Positions 20,069 to 29,159 are shown, counted from the stretch's first letter. The stretch is 64,000 nt of DNA from Saprospiraceae bacterium (GCA_028285085.1 JANQQI010000047.1:216864-280863), one strand, 5' to 3'. The notes: generated by a model not told the origin, from the letters alone. Numbers and translations: made by a program.

Positions 20069-21820
20069 ATGGACACGCATCAGGAATTTTTTAAGAGTAA
20101 AGTATTGGGACACCCTTCGGGTTTGTTTGTATTGTTTTTTACGGAGATGTGGGAACGCTTTTCCTATTACGGGATGCGCGCATTGTTGATTATGTTCTTT
20201 ACCGCTGCCTTGATGGACGGTGGTTGGGGCTGGCCGCGCGAACATGCTTTTGCCATTTTCGGAACTTATACCTCTCTGGTTTATCTATCAACTTTATTAG
20301 GAGGTTATTTCGCAGATAATAAAATCGGTTATCGAAATGCGGTTTTAGTCGGGGCCTTATTGATGACGCTTGGCCATGGTTGTATGGCGCTAGAGACGCA
20401 ATTCTTTATCTACGCAGGTTTGACGCTACTGGTCTTCGGTAGTGGTTTTTTCAAGCCTAATATGACATCGATTATTTCAGAAATGTATAAAGACCATCCA
20501 GAAAAGAAAGATGGTGCTTATACTATCTTCTACATGGGGGTTAATGCTGGTGCTTTTCTCGGTATTGGCCTTTGTGGCTACCTGGGTGAAAAAGTTGGCT
20601 GGTCGTTTGGATTTGGTCTGGCGGGTATCTTTATGCTTTTTGGATTGCTACAATTCTGGTATGCTCAGGGTATCTTCGGTAATGTTGGCCTAAAGCCTAA
20701 AAATGATACGGAGCAAGATGCACTTATCGAAGAGGAAAATGATAATGACAAACGCAATCCCTTTACCTCTTGGCAAATTGTACTTTCGGCAATTGCGGCT
20801 TTGCTTGGTTTAATTTGGATTATCAATGATCCGGTATCCAAGATTTCGGGCGGTGCGGTGGATTTCTTACCGTTTAGTATCGGAGATTATAGTGGACCGA
20901 CGGTTACTATTTTACTAGCTTTTGTCTTGTTCCTGATTGTACTACTTTATCGTATGCTGCAGTATGCCGCGGTGGTGAGAGATCGGATGTTTGCCGTGAT
21001 GTTCTTTGCCTTTGTTACCATTTTCTTCTGGGCAATCTTTGAACAAGCACCGGGCTCATTAACCATTTTTGCCCGCGACTATACCGATCGGATTCTCGAA
21101 GGCAGTGCCGGTATGATGTTTAAAATGGTCAATACCTTGCTTTTTGTGGTTCCATTAGGGATCATCACTTGGGTGCTTTATTTATTGTTTAAGCAGACCT
21201 TTGCGAAATATAGCCTGTCTAACATCTTCTTAAGTATCTCCTTTATCGTGATTTGGGGGATTACAATTTGGATGCTTTACACAGAATTCCAATTGGATCA
21301 AACCGAGGTACCTGCTTCTTGGTTTGGACTGCTCAATTCACTTTTTATTATCACCTTCGCGCCCCTCTTTTCTAAATGGTGGGAAAGCCCCTACAATCCG
21401 AATGCGAATGTTAAATATGCGATCGGGATGTTCTTGCTGGGCCTAGGTATGGCCTGTGTCGCTTTCGGTGCGAGTGATATTGCTCCGAATGCTGAGACTG
21501 CAGCAGTGAGTATGATCTGGCTGATTTTAGTCTATCTATTCCACACCCTAGGAGAGCTTTGTGTCTCGCCTGTTGCCTTATCTTACGTAAGTAAATTGGT
21601 GCCTGGGCGTATGATCGCGTTCATGTTCGGTATCTGGTACCTGGCGGTTGCTATTGGTATGAAGCTGGCGGGTGTCTTCGGAGAATACTCTGAGTCAATC
21701 GCAAAAGAACACGGTTTAAGTTACTTCTTCTGGATCTTGACCGGAGTTGCTTTTGCCTTGGGTGTACTTTCTGTTTTACTCTATCCGGTGATCAAAAAGC
21801 TAATGCACGGCGTTAAATAA
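20069..21820 (+). CDS. POT/PTR2-family proton-dependent oligopeptide transporter (copy 2)
   Basis: Second POT transporter, 583 residues, with TEMWERFSYYGMRALLIMFF in the first helix, GGYFADNKIGYRNAVLVG, and FYMGVNAGAFLGIGLCGY. It is about 60 residues longer than copy 1, mainly through an acidic cytoplasmic loop (EEENDNDKRN region) and additional hydrophobic segments. Divergent substrates for the two copies are plausible but not shown. It is 50 bp downstream of copy 1 and probably co-transcribed. Confidence 0.93.
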   Translation: MDTHQEFFKSKVLGHPSGLFVLFFTEMWERFSYYGMRALLIMFFTAALMDGGWGWPREHAFAIFGTYTSLVYLSTLLGGYFADNKIGYRNAVLVGALLMTLGHGCMALETQFFIYAGLTLLVFGSGFFKPNMTSIISEMYKDHPEKKDGAYTIFYMGVNAGAFLGIGLCGYLGEKVGWSFGFGLAGIFMLFGLLQFWYAQGIFGNVGLKPKNDTEQDALIEEENDNDKRNPFTSWQIVLSAIAALLGLIWIINDPVSKISGGAVDFLPFSIGDYSGPTVTILLAFVLFLIVLLYRMLQYAAVVRDRMFAVMFFAFVTIFFWAIFEQAPGSLTIFARDYTDRILEGSAGMMFKMVNTLLFVVPLGIITWVLYLLFKQTFAKYSLSNIFLSISFIVIWGITIWMLYTEFQLDQTEVPASWFGLLNSLFIITFAPLFSKWWESPYNPNANVKYAIGMFLLGLGMACVAFGASDIAPNAETAAVSMIWLILVYLFHTLGELCVSPVALSYVSKLVPGRMIAFMFGIWYLAVAIGMKLAGVFGEYSESIAKEHGLSYFFWILTGVAFALGVLSVLLYPVIKKLMHGVK

Positions 21821-21831
21821 GAAACTAAATG

Positions 21832-21854
21832 ACCGGGAGGCATGTCCTCCTGGT
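21832..21854 (+). terminator. Hairpin after the POT pair (weak terminator)
   Basis: Nine-bp stem with one G-U pair (21832-21840 with 21846-21854, 5-nt loop) directly after the second transporter. No strong T-run follows, so termination may be partial and the next gene could be read through. Confidence 0.4.
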
Positions 21855-21872
21855 TGCTTCCCATTTCTAGGT

Positions 21873-22358
21873 ATGCAAAAAGAAATGTCCATCAGCGAAA
21901 CTTTTCGATCCTTAAACGTGATCTTCTTGGCGCTCATCGGCGGGCAATTGTTTCTATTGGTCATATTTATGCTAGTGGTGAAGCCGAGTGTGCCGCCGAG
22001 CTTGCAGGTAGACTTGACTAATCCGCAATTCTTGGCGGGCCTCATGGTGTTTGCGGTGATGTTTCCCGTAGCGCAAATGCTCTATCGTAAACGGGCGAAT
22101 GAGGGACGGAAATCAAAGGATCCTTTAGTCGAAAAGACGGCGCATTACCGGGTATCGACGATGTTGCGATTGGCAATGATTGAAGGTGCTAATTTGATTT
22201 GTGTGATGTTCTACTTTTTGACGGCCAACTATTTTTTCCTCATTCCTTTTGCTCTCGGCTTATTGCTTTTTGTACAATTTCGGCCGAGCCGCCAAGGTTT
22301 TGCGGAAGATTATCAGTTGTCGGCGAGCGAGCGGAGCGAGCTGCGGGCGAATCCGTAA
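21873..22358 (+). CDS. Small integral membrane protein, function unknown
   Basis: Protein of 161 residues with four predicted membrane segments (around LNVIFLALIGGQLFLLVIFML, FLAGLMVFAVMFPVAQML, MIEGANLICVMFYFL and YFFLIPFALGLLLFV) and a polar C-terminus. I do not recognise a named family; similar four-helix proteins occur in Bacteroidota. ATG at 21873, with another possible start at the fifth codon. It follows the POT transporters by 52 bp, with a hairpin between. Confidence 0.65.
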   Translation: MQKEMSISETFRSLNVIFLALIGGQLFLLVIFMLVVKPSVPPSLQVDLTNPQFLAGLMVFAVMFPVAQMLYRKRANEGRKSKDPLVEKTAHYRVSTMLRLAMIEGANLICVMFYFLTANYFFLIPFALGLLLFVQFRPSRQGFAEDYQLSASERSELRANP

Positions 22359-22537
22359 ACATGAGGCAGAAGTGCCGCCAGCGGATCAAATTGATGTTTT
22401 ACCCGCTTCTTATGCCTGGATTGTTTTATTTTTGTAGAACGATTCTTGTTAGAAAAAAGCATAATTCTATAAAAGTTTGGTTGTTCAAACACCTTAGAAC
22501 GCTAGAATACGTTTAAAAGAAGTAGAATCGATTATTC

Positions 22538-22545
22538 TATTTTTG
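22538..22545 (+). promoter_or_regulatory. Putative -7 element upstream of the lysine-rich protein
   Basis: TATTTTTG matches the Bacteroidota TAnnTTTG -7 consensus and lies 24 nt before the start codon at 22569. A clear -33 TTG at the right distance is missing, so the assignment is tentative. Confidence 0.35.
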
Positions 22546-22568
22546 AAATAAGAAAAAGACATTTTAAT

Positions 22569-22895
22569 ATGAAAAAAGTACTACAAATTGCCTTGACTAT
22601 GGCCTTGCTGGCCATTTTGCCACAAATGGCATCTGCTCAGCAGAAAACGACCGAGGAGTCTAAGAAACAGGAGATGGTGAAAAAAGAAAATCCATCCGCG
22701 CAAAAAATCGAACCAGTTGAGGCTGAAAAAGCACAGGAAATCAAAATGAAACCTGCTCCTAAAAAGAAGAAAGCAGGCGTTTTGAAAACCAAGGATAAAA
22801 CGGTGAAGATCGAAAGAGTAGTCACCGAGAAGAAAAAGAAAAAGCAGGGTAAGCCCAAAAAGGCGAAAGCCCCGGATGAAGATCGAAAACAATAA
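22569..22895 (+). CDS. Small secreted lysine-rich protein, function unknown
   Basis: Protein of 108 residues. A clean signal peptide (MKKVLQIALTMALLAILPQM, cleavage after ASA) is followed by an extremely basic, low-complexity tail rich in Lys, Glu and Gln. The mature protein has no recognisable domain and is probably disordered. Real coding status is supported by the signal peptide, the ATG, a -7-like element just upstream and a strong terminator directly after the stop. Confidence 0.65.
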   Translation: MKKVLQIALTMALLAILPQMASAQQKTTEESKKQEMVKKENPSAQKIEPVEAEKAQEIKMKPAPKKKKAGVLKTKDKTVKIERVVTEKKKKKQGKPKKAKAPDEDRKQ

Positions 22896-22902
22896 TTCAA
22901 AA

Positions 22903-22942
22903 CAAAACCCTAGTCGCAACGCGGCTAGGGTTTTGTTTTTTT
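22903..22942. terminator. Bidirectional Rho-independent terminator
   Basis: A 15-bp stem with one T-G pair (22903-22917 with 22921-22935, 3-nt loop) is followed by a T run on the plus strand and preceded by an A-rich stretch. It sits between the convergent lysine-rich protein gene and the ABC permease gene and can serve both. Confidence 0.85.
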
Positions 22943-24245
22943 ATCGATAAAATAACCATTTCCAGATTTCCTTCAAGTTCACTTTCTTACCGTACATGAA
23001 AATGCCTACACGGTAAATACGCCCCGATAGCCACACAAAGAAAATGGCACTGCCAATCAATATGATCATCGATAGAGCGACTTGCCAAAGCGGGGGGGCA
23101 AAGGCCAAGCGTGCCGGCATCACAATTGGCGAAAAAAGTGGGACCATCGAGGACCAGATCGCTAAATTGCTCTGTGGCATACGTAGCACGACAATCATAA
23201 TGTAAAAGGCCAGGATAACGGGAATCGTAATCGGAAACATCAACGATTGTCCTTCGCCGTAATCATCTCCCATGGCGGAGCCTACGGCAGCAAAAAGTGA
23301 AGAATACAAAAAGTAGCCGCCTAGGAAATAGAGTAGAAAGGTCGGGATGATGAGCCACCAATTTTGTTTGCCAATTTCCTCGAGTACCTGAGCGGCCATA
23401 CCTTGCGCCATTTCAGGATCGATTTCTGCGCCGGTATTGGCCATTTCATTCATCTGTTGTGGATCAATGTCAAAAAATAAACCCGTCAGCAGATAGAATA
23501 TTGGGATGAGTACACCCCAAATCGCCAGTTGGGTTAAGCCTACGAAGCCGACACCAATGATCTTTCCCATCATGAGCTCAAATGGTCGTACCGACGAAAT
23601 CATGACTTCTACGATACGATTGGTTTTTTCTTCCATGACGCTGCGCATGACCATGGTACCATAAATGAATACGGCCAGGTACATGATCATTCCCATGGCG
23701 CCGCCGATGCCGGCGCCAATAATACTGCGAAAAGTACTTTCGTCTTTCTCGCCCGAGCTGACGAGCTCAATTTTTGTACGTAGGCTGGCGAGGGTTTCCT
23801 CGTCCAGTTCCAGAGCTTTCATTTTATATTGTCGGATGCGATCACTGAGGCCGTCCTGAATCTGAGTTTGCGTTTCGAGGCCCAGCTGATCTTTGGAAAC
23901 GTAGAAGACCGTGAAATTTTTGGCGCGTACGTTGGCGATAGTAGGCATCTTGACGACCACATCGTAATCGCTTTTATCCAGTTGCGCAGCAAGGCTATCA
24001 AATGGTTCGCGTTCTAGCCGAAACGTTAGCCCGGAATTAGGGTCAGCAGGGGCATTATCTAACAGGCGCTCCGTATCGGATATGGCTACCCGGAGGTCTT
24101 CATCGCTGGAGTACGAAAAAATCATTCCCGCCACCAAAAAGAAAACGGCGAATGCCAAGGGAGTCAGTAACGTACCAAGAATGAAGGAGCGTTTCTTGAC
24201 CCGCGTGAGATATTCCCGACGAATGATGAGTAGAAGCTTATTCAT
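22941..24245 (-). CDS. ABC-2-type transporter permease (NatB-like)
   Basis: Protein of 434 residues. It starts with one membrane helix (LGTLLTPLAFAVFFLVAGMI), then a roughly 150-residue extracytoplasmic region, and then about five more helices (around 180-410) in the ABC-2 fold of NatB-type permeases. NatAB systems are exporters linked to sodium or drug efflux; substrate here is unknown. Its ATG overlaps the last 8 bases of the ATPase gene, indicating coupled translation. It ends convergently at the shared terminator. Confidence 0.88.
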   Translation of the reverse strand: MNKLLLIIRREYLTRVKKRSFILGTLLTPLAFAVFFLVAGMIFSYSSDEDLRVAISDTERLLDNAPADPNSGLTFRLEREPFDSLAAQLDKSDYDVVVKMPTIANVRAKNFTVFYVSKDQLGLETQTQIQDGLSDRIRQYKMKALELDEETLASLRTKIELVSSGEKDESTFRSIIGAGIGGAMGMIMYLAVFIYGTMVMRSVMEEKTNRIVEVMISSVRPFELMMGKIIGVGFVGLTQLAIWGVLIPIFYLLTGLFFDIDPQQMNEMANTGAEIDPEMAQGMAAQVLEEIGKQNWWLIIPTFLLYFLGGYFLYSSLFAAVGSAMGDDYGEGQSLMFPITIPVILAFYIMIVVLRMPQSNLAIWSSMVPLFSPIVMPARLAFAPPLWQVALSMIILIGSAIFFVWLSGRIYRVGIFMYGKKVNLKEIWKWLFYR

Positions 24246-25149
24246 GCGTAGTTGTTTCGACTTGTTTGATAAAGATTTCGTTCAGGCTCGGCAGGATTTC
24301 GTTGAAGGCCTGGATTTGTACATTGGCTTCGATCAAGTAGCGCAACAAGGCATTAGCATCCGCGAAGCCATCATCCAATAGTTGTAAGGTGACGCTATCT
24401 TCTAGTGCTTCGAGAATACGAACACTATCACCAAGCCCCGAAGGCAATTGGCCTTTGAAGTCGACACGAAATAAATTTTCTTTGAACTGGTCTTTGATTG
24501 CTTTCACCTTGCCTTCCAGGACATTACTCCCTTGGTTAATCAGCACGATGTATTCGCAGATTTCTTCGACTTGTTCCATTCGGTGTGTGGAAAAAATGAT
24601 GCCGGTGCCTTTGCGATTCATTTCCGCGATTTCTGCTTTGATCAGATTCGTATTGAGTGGATCTAGTCCAGAAAAGGGCTCGTCGAGGATTAATAATTCC
24701 GGCTCGTGGACAACGGTCGCGATAAACTGAATCTTTTGCTGCATCCCCTTTGATAGCTCTTCGACTTTCTTGTTCCACCAGTCTTCAATTTCAAACTTTT
24801 CGAACCAATAGCCGATCTTTTGTCGCGCCTCGGCTTTACTCAGGTCCTTCAACTGGGCGAGATAGAGTAGGAGTTCTCCCACTTTCATTTTTTTGTACAA
24901 CCCTCGTTCTTCGGGCATGTAACCAATTTGTGAAGGATGAGAACGATTGAGAGGTTCGCCGTTGAAATAGACTTGTCCTGAGTCGGCACCCGTAATGGTG
25001 GTAATGATGCGAATCAATGATGTTTTCCCGGCCCCATTGGGACCTAATAAGCCAAAAATACTGCCTTTGGGCATGGAAAAACTGACGGTGTCCACCGCGC
25101 GGTGAGCCCCATAGGTCTTTGTGACCTTGTCGATTTGGAGGATGTTCAT
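24238..25149 (-). CDS. ABC transporter ATP-binding protein (NatA-like)
   Basis: ATPase of 303 residues from the ATG at 25149; a further ten in-frame codons upstream are less likely. It shows Walker A GPNGAGKTS, the Q-loop region GYMPEERGLY, the signature LSKGMQQKIQ, Walker B LLILDEPFSGLDP and the switch histidine in FSTHRMEQ. The LSKGMQQ form and the roughly 75-residue C-terminal extension are typical of NatA-class exporters in this phylum. It is the first gene of a two-gene operon with the overlapping permease. Confidence 0.93.
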   Translation of the reverse strand: MNILQIDKVTKTYGAHRAVDTVSFSMPKGSIFGLLGPNGAGKTSLIRIITTITGADSGQVYFNGEPLNRSHPSQIGYMPEERGLYKKMKVGELLLYLAQLKDLSKAEARQKIGYWFEKFEIEDWWNKKVEELSKGMQQKIQFIATVVHEPELLILDEPFSGLDPLNTNLIKAEIAEMNRKGTGIIFSTHRMEQVEEICEYIVLINQGSNVLEGKVKAIKDQFKENLFRVDFKGQLPSGLGDSVRILEALEDSVTLQLLDDGFADANALLRYLIEANVQIQAFNEILPSLNEIFIKQVETTTHE

Positions 25150-25417
25150 ATTTTTACCGTAAGCAATTTGAGCATTCAAATAGTCATCTCGATCCTATGC
25201 ATAGGAATGGAATCCCATTGGATTTTGTATCTTCCAATGTTAATGCCGTCCAAGTTGCGACTAATGCGAGGATATGAGGAATATTTTGTAAAAAATTTAG
25301 AAAATGACCTCTCCACAGATTAGTTGTAATTGATAGTATTTAAATGCGAATGCCCATAATGTAGTTCGTCCGGCATTATCATCAAGCTAAAATTCTATCT
25401 ACCAAGGCAATTATTCG

Positions 25418-26341
25418 ATGAACCCAAGCAAGTCAAAATGGTATATCATCGCAAATCCGGTCGCAGGCAAAGGAAAAGTCGGCCGTACCCTGGCCGCTAT
25501 CCGTGAGCAATTAAATGCTTTGGGATTTGATTATCATTTACAAGCCACTACCGCTCAATCACAGGCTACAGAACTTGCGTATGCAGCCGCTCAGGAAGGG
25601 TATACTCAAATTATGGCCATCGGCGGTGATGGCACTAACAACGAAGCGCTTAATGGCTTAATGCAGCTTGATCCCAAAGAAAGAGCGGCCTTAACCTATA
25701 CCCTGTTGCCGCTCGGCACAGGTAATGATTGGATCAAAACGCACCGCATCCCTAAGCGATGGCCAGATTGGCTGCGGGCCTTACCCCAAGCGCAGCGGAA
25801 AGCACACGATATGGGCTTAGTCCGTTTTGCTGCGCCGAGTGGTGTTGGCAAGCGCTATTTTGCCAACGTGGCTGGCATGGCTTACGATGCTTATGTCGTA
25901 CAGCAAAGTGTTCGTCAACCTCGGTTTCCCTATTTGCTCTTAACCCTGAAGTGTCTCTTTGAATATACTTTACCTACTGCCAGGATTTCTTTTCAAGAAC
26001 AGGAAATCGTTGATCGGGTTTACACCATCAATGTTGGGATTTGTCGATATTCCGGCGGTGGGATGCAATTGGTACCACATGCTGATCCCCAGCTAGGGCA
26101 ATTGGCATTGACTATCGTTCGGGGATTAAGTGTCCCCAAAGTGATTTTAAATACGTCGCATTTGTATTCGGGCAAACTCGATCGATTATCCGAAGTAAGT
26201 TTACATCACTGTGTAAGTATCGAGGTTGATGGATTGGAGGAGGCGATTGGGCTGGAGGTTGACGGGGAGTATTTGGGCGTGACGCCGGTCGCTTTTGAAA
26301 TTATTCCTAAGGCGATACACGTTTATGTGCCACCAGAATAA
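25418..26341 (+). CDS. Diacylglycerol kinase-family lipid kinase (YegS/LCB5-like)
   Basis: Protein of 307 residues with the DAGK catalytic domain: NPVAGKGKV at the N-terminus, the nucleotide-binding GGDGTNNEALNGL (about 69-81) and PLGTGNDWI. The C-terminal half contains a YegS-like beta-sandwich ending in VDGEYLGVTPVAFEIIP. The family phosphorylates diacylglycerol or sphingoid-type lipids. Bacteroidota often contain sphingolipids, so either substrate is possible. ATG at 25418; it converges on the pseudouridine synthase gene with 6 bp between stops. Confidence 0.9.
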   Translation: MNPSKSKWYIIANPVAGKGKVGRTLAAIREQLNALGFDYHLQATTAQSQATELAYAAAQEGYTQIMAIGGDGTNNEALNGLMQLDPKERAALTYTLLPLGTGNDWIKTHRIPKRWPDWLRALPQAQRKAHDMGLVRFAAPSGVGKRYFANVAGMAYDAYVVQQSVRQPRFPYLLLTLKCLFEYTLPTARISFQEQEIVDRVYTINVGICRYSGGGMQLVPHADPQLGQLALTIVRGLSVPKVILNTSHLYSGKLDRLSEVSLHHCVSIEVDGLEEAIGLEVDGEYLGVTPVAFEIIPKAIHVYVPPE

Positions 26342-26347
26342 TTAGAC

Positions 26348-27163
26348 TTATTTAAAATGCTTGAGCATAATGATCTCTTGCTGGGTGAGTAAGCGAAAAT
26401 CTCCCCGTGATAAGTTCTTCTTGGTCAAGCCTGCGTAGTAGGTGCGGTCGAGACGTTGAATCTCGTAGCCTAATGTTTGAAATAGCCGTTGGATCACCCG
26501 AGGGCGATTCGAGCGAATCTCCAGAGCCACTTCATTTGGTGTTTGGCTATCAATGTAGTCAATGGTTTTGACTTTAATAAGGCCATCATCTAGTTCTACA
26601 CCCGCCAGTACTTTGGTAATATCCGCTTTGGCGAAAGAAGCCGTTAAAACCACATGATAGAATTGTTGGATAGGACGAGCTGGATCACTCAACCGGGTGA
26701 TCAGCGCTTGATCATTGGTGAGGACTAACAAGCCTGCGGTATGGTGATCGAGTTGGTCGATGGGGGAGACAGGCGTTTTGATGTTGTCTTTGATGAGATC
26801 GCTCGCCAAGGGGCGATCTAGATCAGGCTGCGGATGGGTTAAGCAGTATTTTGGCTTATTGATCAGTACGTAAACTGGTGCAATCTGCGGCTTGACAATC
26901 GATTCTTGAAACCGGACTTCGTCCTTGGCGTGTACCAGAAAACCAATATCAGTTACAACTTCACCGTTTACTTGGACGAGGCCCGCCTGAATATGACTAG
27001 CCATTTGGCGGCGGGAACCCAGGCCACAATGCGCTAAGTACTTATTGAGGCGCATCCCGGCGGCTAGCTGTGCTTCGATATCTAAAGGAGCCTCTACGGG
27101 ACGAGGAGGCTTCGCCCGAAATCCTGCGTCGGTTTTCTTGAATGACCGTTTTTTCTTTTTCAT
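26348..27163 (-). CDS. S4-domain pseudouridine synthase (RsuA/RluB-type) with a divergent active-site motif
   Basis: Protein of 271 residues: a basic N-terminal tail, an S4 RNA-binding domain (about 38-85, MRLNKYLAHCGLGSRRQ) and a pseudouridine synthase domain. The catalytic region reads DQLDHHTAGLLVLTND; the family norm is GRLDxxTxGLL, so the catalytic aspartate (D139) is kept but the preceding Gly-Arg is replaced by Asp-Gln. The C-terminal segment LDRTYYAGLTKKNLSRGDFR matches the family. RNA target is unknown. It starts 3 bp after dnaB and is co-transcribed with it. Confidence 0.85.
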   Translation of the reverse strand: MKKKKRSFKKTDAGFRAKPPRPVEAPLDIEAQLAAGMRLNKYLAHCGLGSRRQMASHIQAGLVQVNGEVVTDIGFLVHAKDEVRFQESIVKPQIAPVYVLINKPKYCLTHPQPDLDRPLASDLIKDNIKTPVSPIDQLDHHTAGLLVLTNDQALITRLSDPARPIQQFYHVVLTASFAKADITKVLAGVELDDGLIKVKTIDYIDSQTPNEVALEIRSNRPRVIQRLFQTLGYEIQRLDRTYYAGLTKKNLSRGDFRLLTQQEIIMLKHFK

Positions 27164-27166
27164 CGC

Positions 27167-28699
27167 TTAAAATGGAATATCGTCATCATTGATCCGCGAT
27201 GAGCGTGTGATGATATTCGATTGGGGGCTGGCGAGATTAGCCGGATCTGTTCCGCCACCTAGCTCATCAAAGTTAGGATCATCCAGATCAGAGAACTTCG
27301 CGTATTGATCGGTAAACTTCAGCTTCACCGTTTTCAGAGCACCATTTCGGTGTTTGGCAACGATAATTTCGCCCACCCCTTTGAGTGAGTTACCCTCTTC
27401 ATCTTCCAGAATTTGATAGTATTCGGGACGGTAGATGAAGGATACGATATCTGCATCTTGTTCGATCGCGCCCGACTCCCTCAAATCCGACAATTGTGGT
27501 CGCTTCGACCCGCCTCGAGTTTCCACCGCACGACTCAGCTGAGATAGTGCAATCACCGGTACGCTGAGCTCCTTGGCTAGCCCTTTCAGCGCCCGTGAAA
27601 TCGAGCTAATTTCCTGCTCACGGTTACCGCCTTTCTTTTGGTCGCCGCCACCGGTCATTAGCTGAAGGTAATCAATAATGACAAGTTGAATATCGTGTTG
27701 CATCTTCAGGCGGCGACACTTTGCCCGGAGTTCAAAAACGTTGATGCCCGGAGTATCGTCGATATAAATGGGTACTTCGCTCATCTTTTCAATGGCACTG
27801 TGCAATTGTTGCCATTCATAATCCTCCAATTGGCCGTTACGGAGTTTACTACCCGAGATTTCAGCTTCGAGTGAGATCAGACGTTGTACCAACTGAAGAT
27901 TGGACATTTCCAAAGAGAAAAAGGCGACCCCTTTATTAAAATCCATAGCGGCGTTACGCGCTAGTGCGAGCGTGAAGCTAGTTTTACCCATACCCGGCCG
28001 AGCCGCCACAATGATTAAATCTGAAGGCTGCCAACCGGAGGTCAGTCGATCCAAATCGGTGAAACCGGTAGGGACACCAGTCAGTCCTTCTTCCTTCTGA
28101 GACATTTCCTCTAACTGCTTAAGGGCGCGACTGGCGAGTGTGCCCATGCTTTCGTAACCGCGGCTCAAGTTCTGCTGGGTAATAGAAAATAAGCCCTGCT
28201 CCGCATCATCGAGGAGCTGGAAAACATCTGTCGTATCCTCGAAGGCGTCGCGAATGACTTTGGTGGAGACACGAATTAATTCGCGTTGGATATGCTTTTG
28301 CGCAATGATTCGCGCATGGTATTCAATATTGGCTGCAGAAGCGACACGGTTGGTCAATTCAACGAGGTAGTAAGGGCCGCCGACTTTTTCGAGATCACCG
28401 CCCTTTTTGAGTTCTTCGGTGACGGTTAGGAGATCGACGGGTTGCGTTTTTTCGAAGAGGCGGAGCATCGCCCGGTATACCATTTGGTGCCCGTCGGAGT
28501 AAAAACTCTCAGGACGCAAGATATCTAGAACAATAGGCAATGCATCTTTATCGAGCATCAAAGCACCAAGCACTGCCTCTTCGAGCGGCAATGCCTGTGG
28601 CTGGACCTTTCCGAATACATAATTCGATAGATCATTCCCCTTCTTGTTCTTATCCCGAAATGGAATAGATGTCTTGACCGGTTTTGAAGTGTCGGACAT
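27167..28699 (-). CDS. dnaB: Replicative DNA helicase DnaB
   Basis: Protein of 510 residues. The N-terminal domain (about 30-130) carries PLEEAVLGALMLD; the RecA-like C-terminal domain carries Walker A ARPGMGKTS (about residue 233), Walker B VIIDYLQLM, and SDLRESGAIEQDAD near the end. The tail is acidic and ends in RINDDDIPF. Length and motifs are normal. It is transcribed away from a gap dense in DnaA boxes, and the pseudouridine synthase gene follows 3 bp after its stop. Confidence 0.97.
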   Translation of the reverse strand: MSDTSKPVKTSIPFRDKNKKGNDLSNYVFGKVQPQALPLEEAVLGALMLDKDALPIVLDILRPESFYSDGHQMVYRAMLRLFEKTQPVDLLTVTEELKKGGDLEKVGGPYYLVELTNRVASAANIEYHARIIAQKHIQRELIRVSTKVIRDAFEDTTDVFQLLDDAEQGLFSITQQNLSRGYESMGTLASRALKQLEEMSQKEEGLTGVPTGFTDLDRLTSGWQPSDLIIVAARPGMGKTSFTLALARNAAMDFNKGVAFFSLEMSNLQLVQRLISLEAEISGSKLRNGQLEDYEWQQLHSAIEKMSEVPIYIDDTPGINVFELRAKCRRLKMQHDIQLVIIDYLQLMTGGGDQKKGGNREQEISSISRALKGLAKELSVPVIALSQLSRAVETRGGSKRPQLSDLRESGAIEQDADIVSFIYRPEYYQILEDEEGNSLKGVGEIIVAKHRNGALKTVKLKFTDQYAKFSDLDDPNFDELGGGTDPANLASPQSNIITRSSRINDDDIPF

Positions 28700-28761
28700 A
28701 ATTTAGCAGTTGATCGTAATTAAGGCTCCTCCAGTGCGGTTTTCTATCATAGTACAACGAG

Positions 28762-28769
28762 CAAAGCTA
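28762..28769 (-). promoter_or_regulatory. Putative -7 element of dnaB
   Basis: Minus-strand TAGCTTTG fits the TAnnTTTG consensus, 62 nt upstream of the dnaB start. No TTG lies at the ideal -33 position, so only the -7 element is supported. Confidence 0.4.
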
Positions 28770-28810
28770 ATTTTAAATCCTAAGATTTTCTAACTAACTG
28801 CCTTTTGAAC

Positions 28811-29080
28811 AATTATCCACATTTGTGGAAAACTTTCGAAAGAATTGTGGAAAACATGTGGAAGATGTGGATTACTAAAAAGGCGATTTAGTACAAATCG
28901 CCTTTTATAGTCTGTCTTTTATTTAAATAAAAATTATCCACATATTTACTCACAAGTATTTGAGTACAGTCTTTTGAAAACGAACAAATAAATATGGTTT
29001 AATTAAATTCGTACTCAAAATAGATCATCTCATTTCTTGAACCCAATTGCACTAAGCAACAATGTGTATAAAAAATCACA
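28811..29080. other. DnaA-box cluster, candidate replication origin (oriC)
   Basis: The gap 28700-29159 holds no gene and is AT-rich. It contains three perfect matches to the DnaA-box consensus TTATNCACA: 28813-28821 (plus), 28934-28942 (plus) and 29063-29071 (minus). Four close variants lie on the minus strand: 28824-28832, 28846-28854, 28857-28865 and 28866-28874. Chance expectation for a perfect box in 460 bp on both strands is about 0.014 each, so the cluster is far from random. The dnaB gene starts next to it. Origin function is inference; dnaA itself is not in the window. Confidence 0.6.
28878..28906. repeat. Perfect 12-bp inverted repeat inside the DnaA-box cluster
   Basis: Arms at 28878-28889 and 28895-28906 with a 5-nt loop form a perfect 12-bp stem, directly after four minus-strand DnaA-like boxes. 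It could be a terminator for any upstream plus-strand transcript, a protein-binding palindrome, or part of an origin; no gene ends just before it on either strand. Confidence 0.6.
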
Positions 29081-29159
29081 TTTAATTTATCTTAATACAA
29101 AGAGTGGTTCTGTTGTTTTTGTTTGATGATTATAGTAAAATAAACAAAAAATGGCAGTA

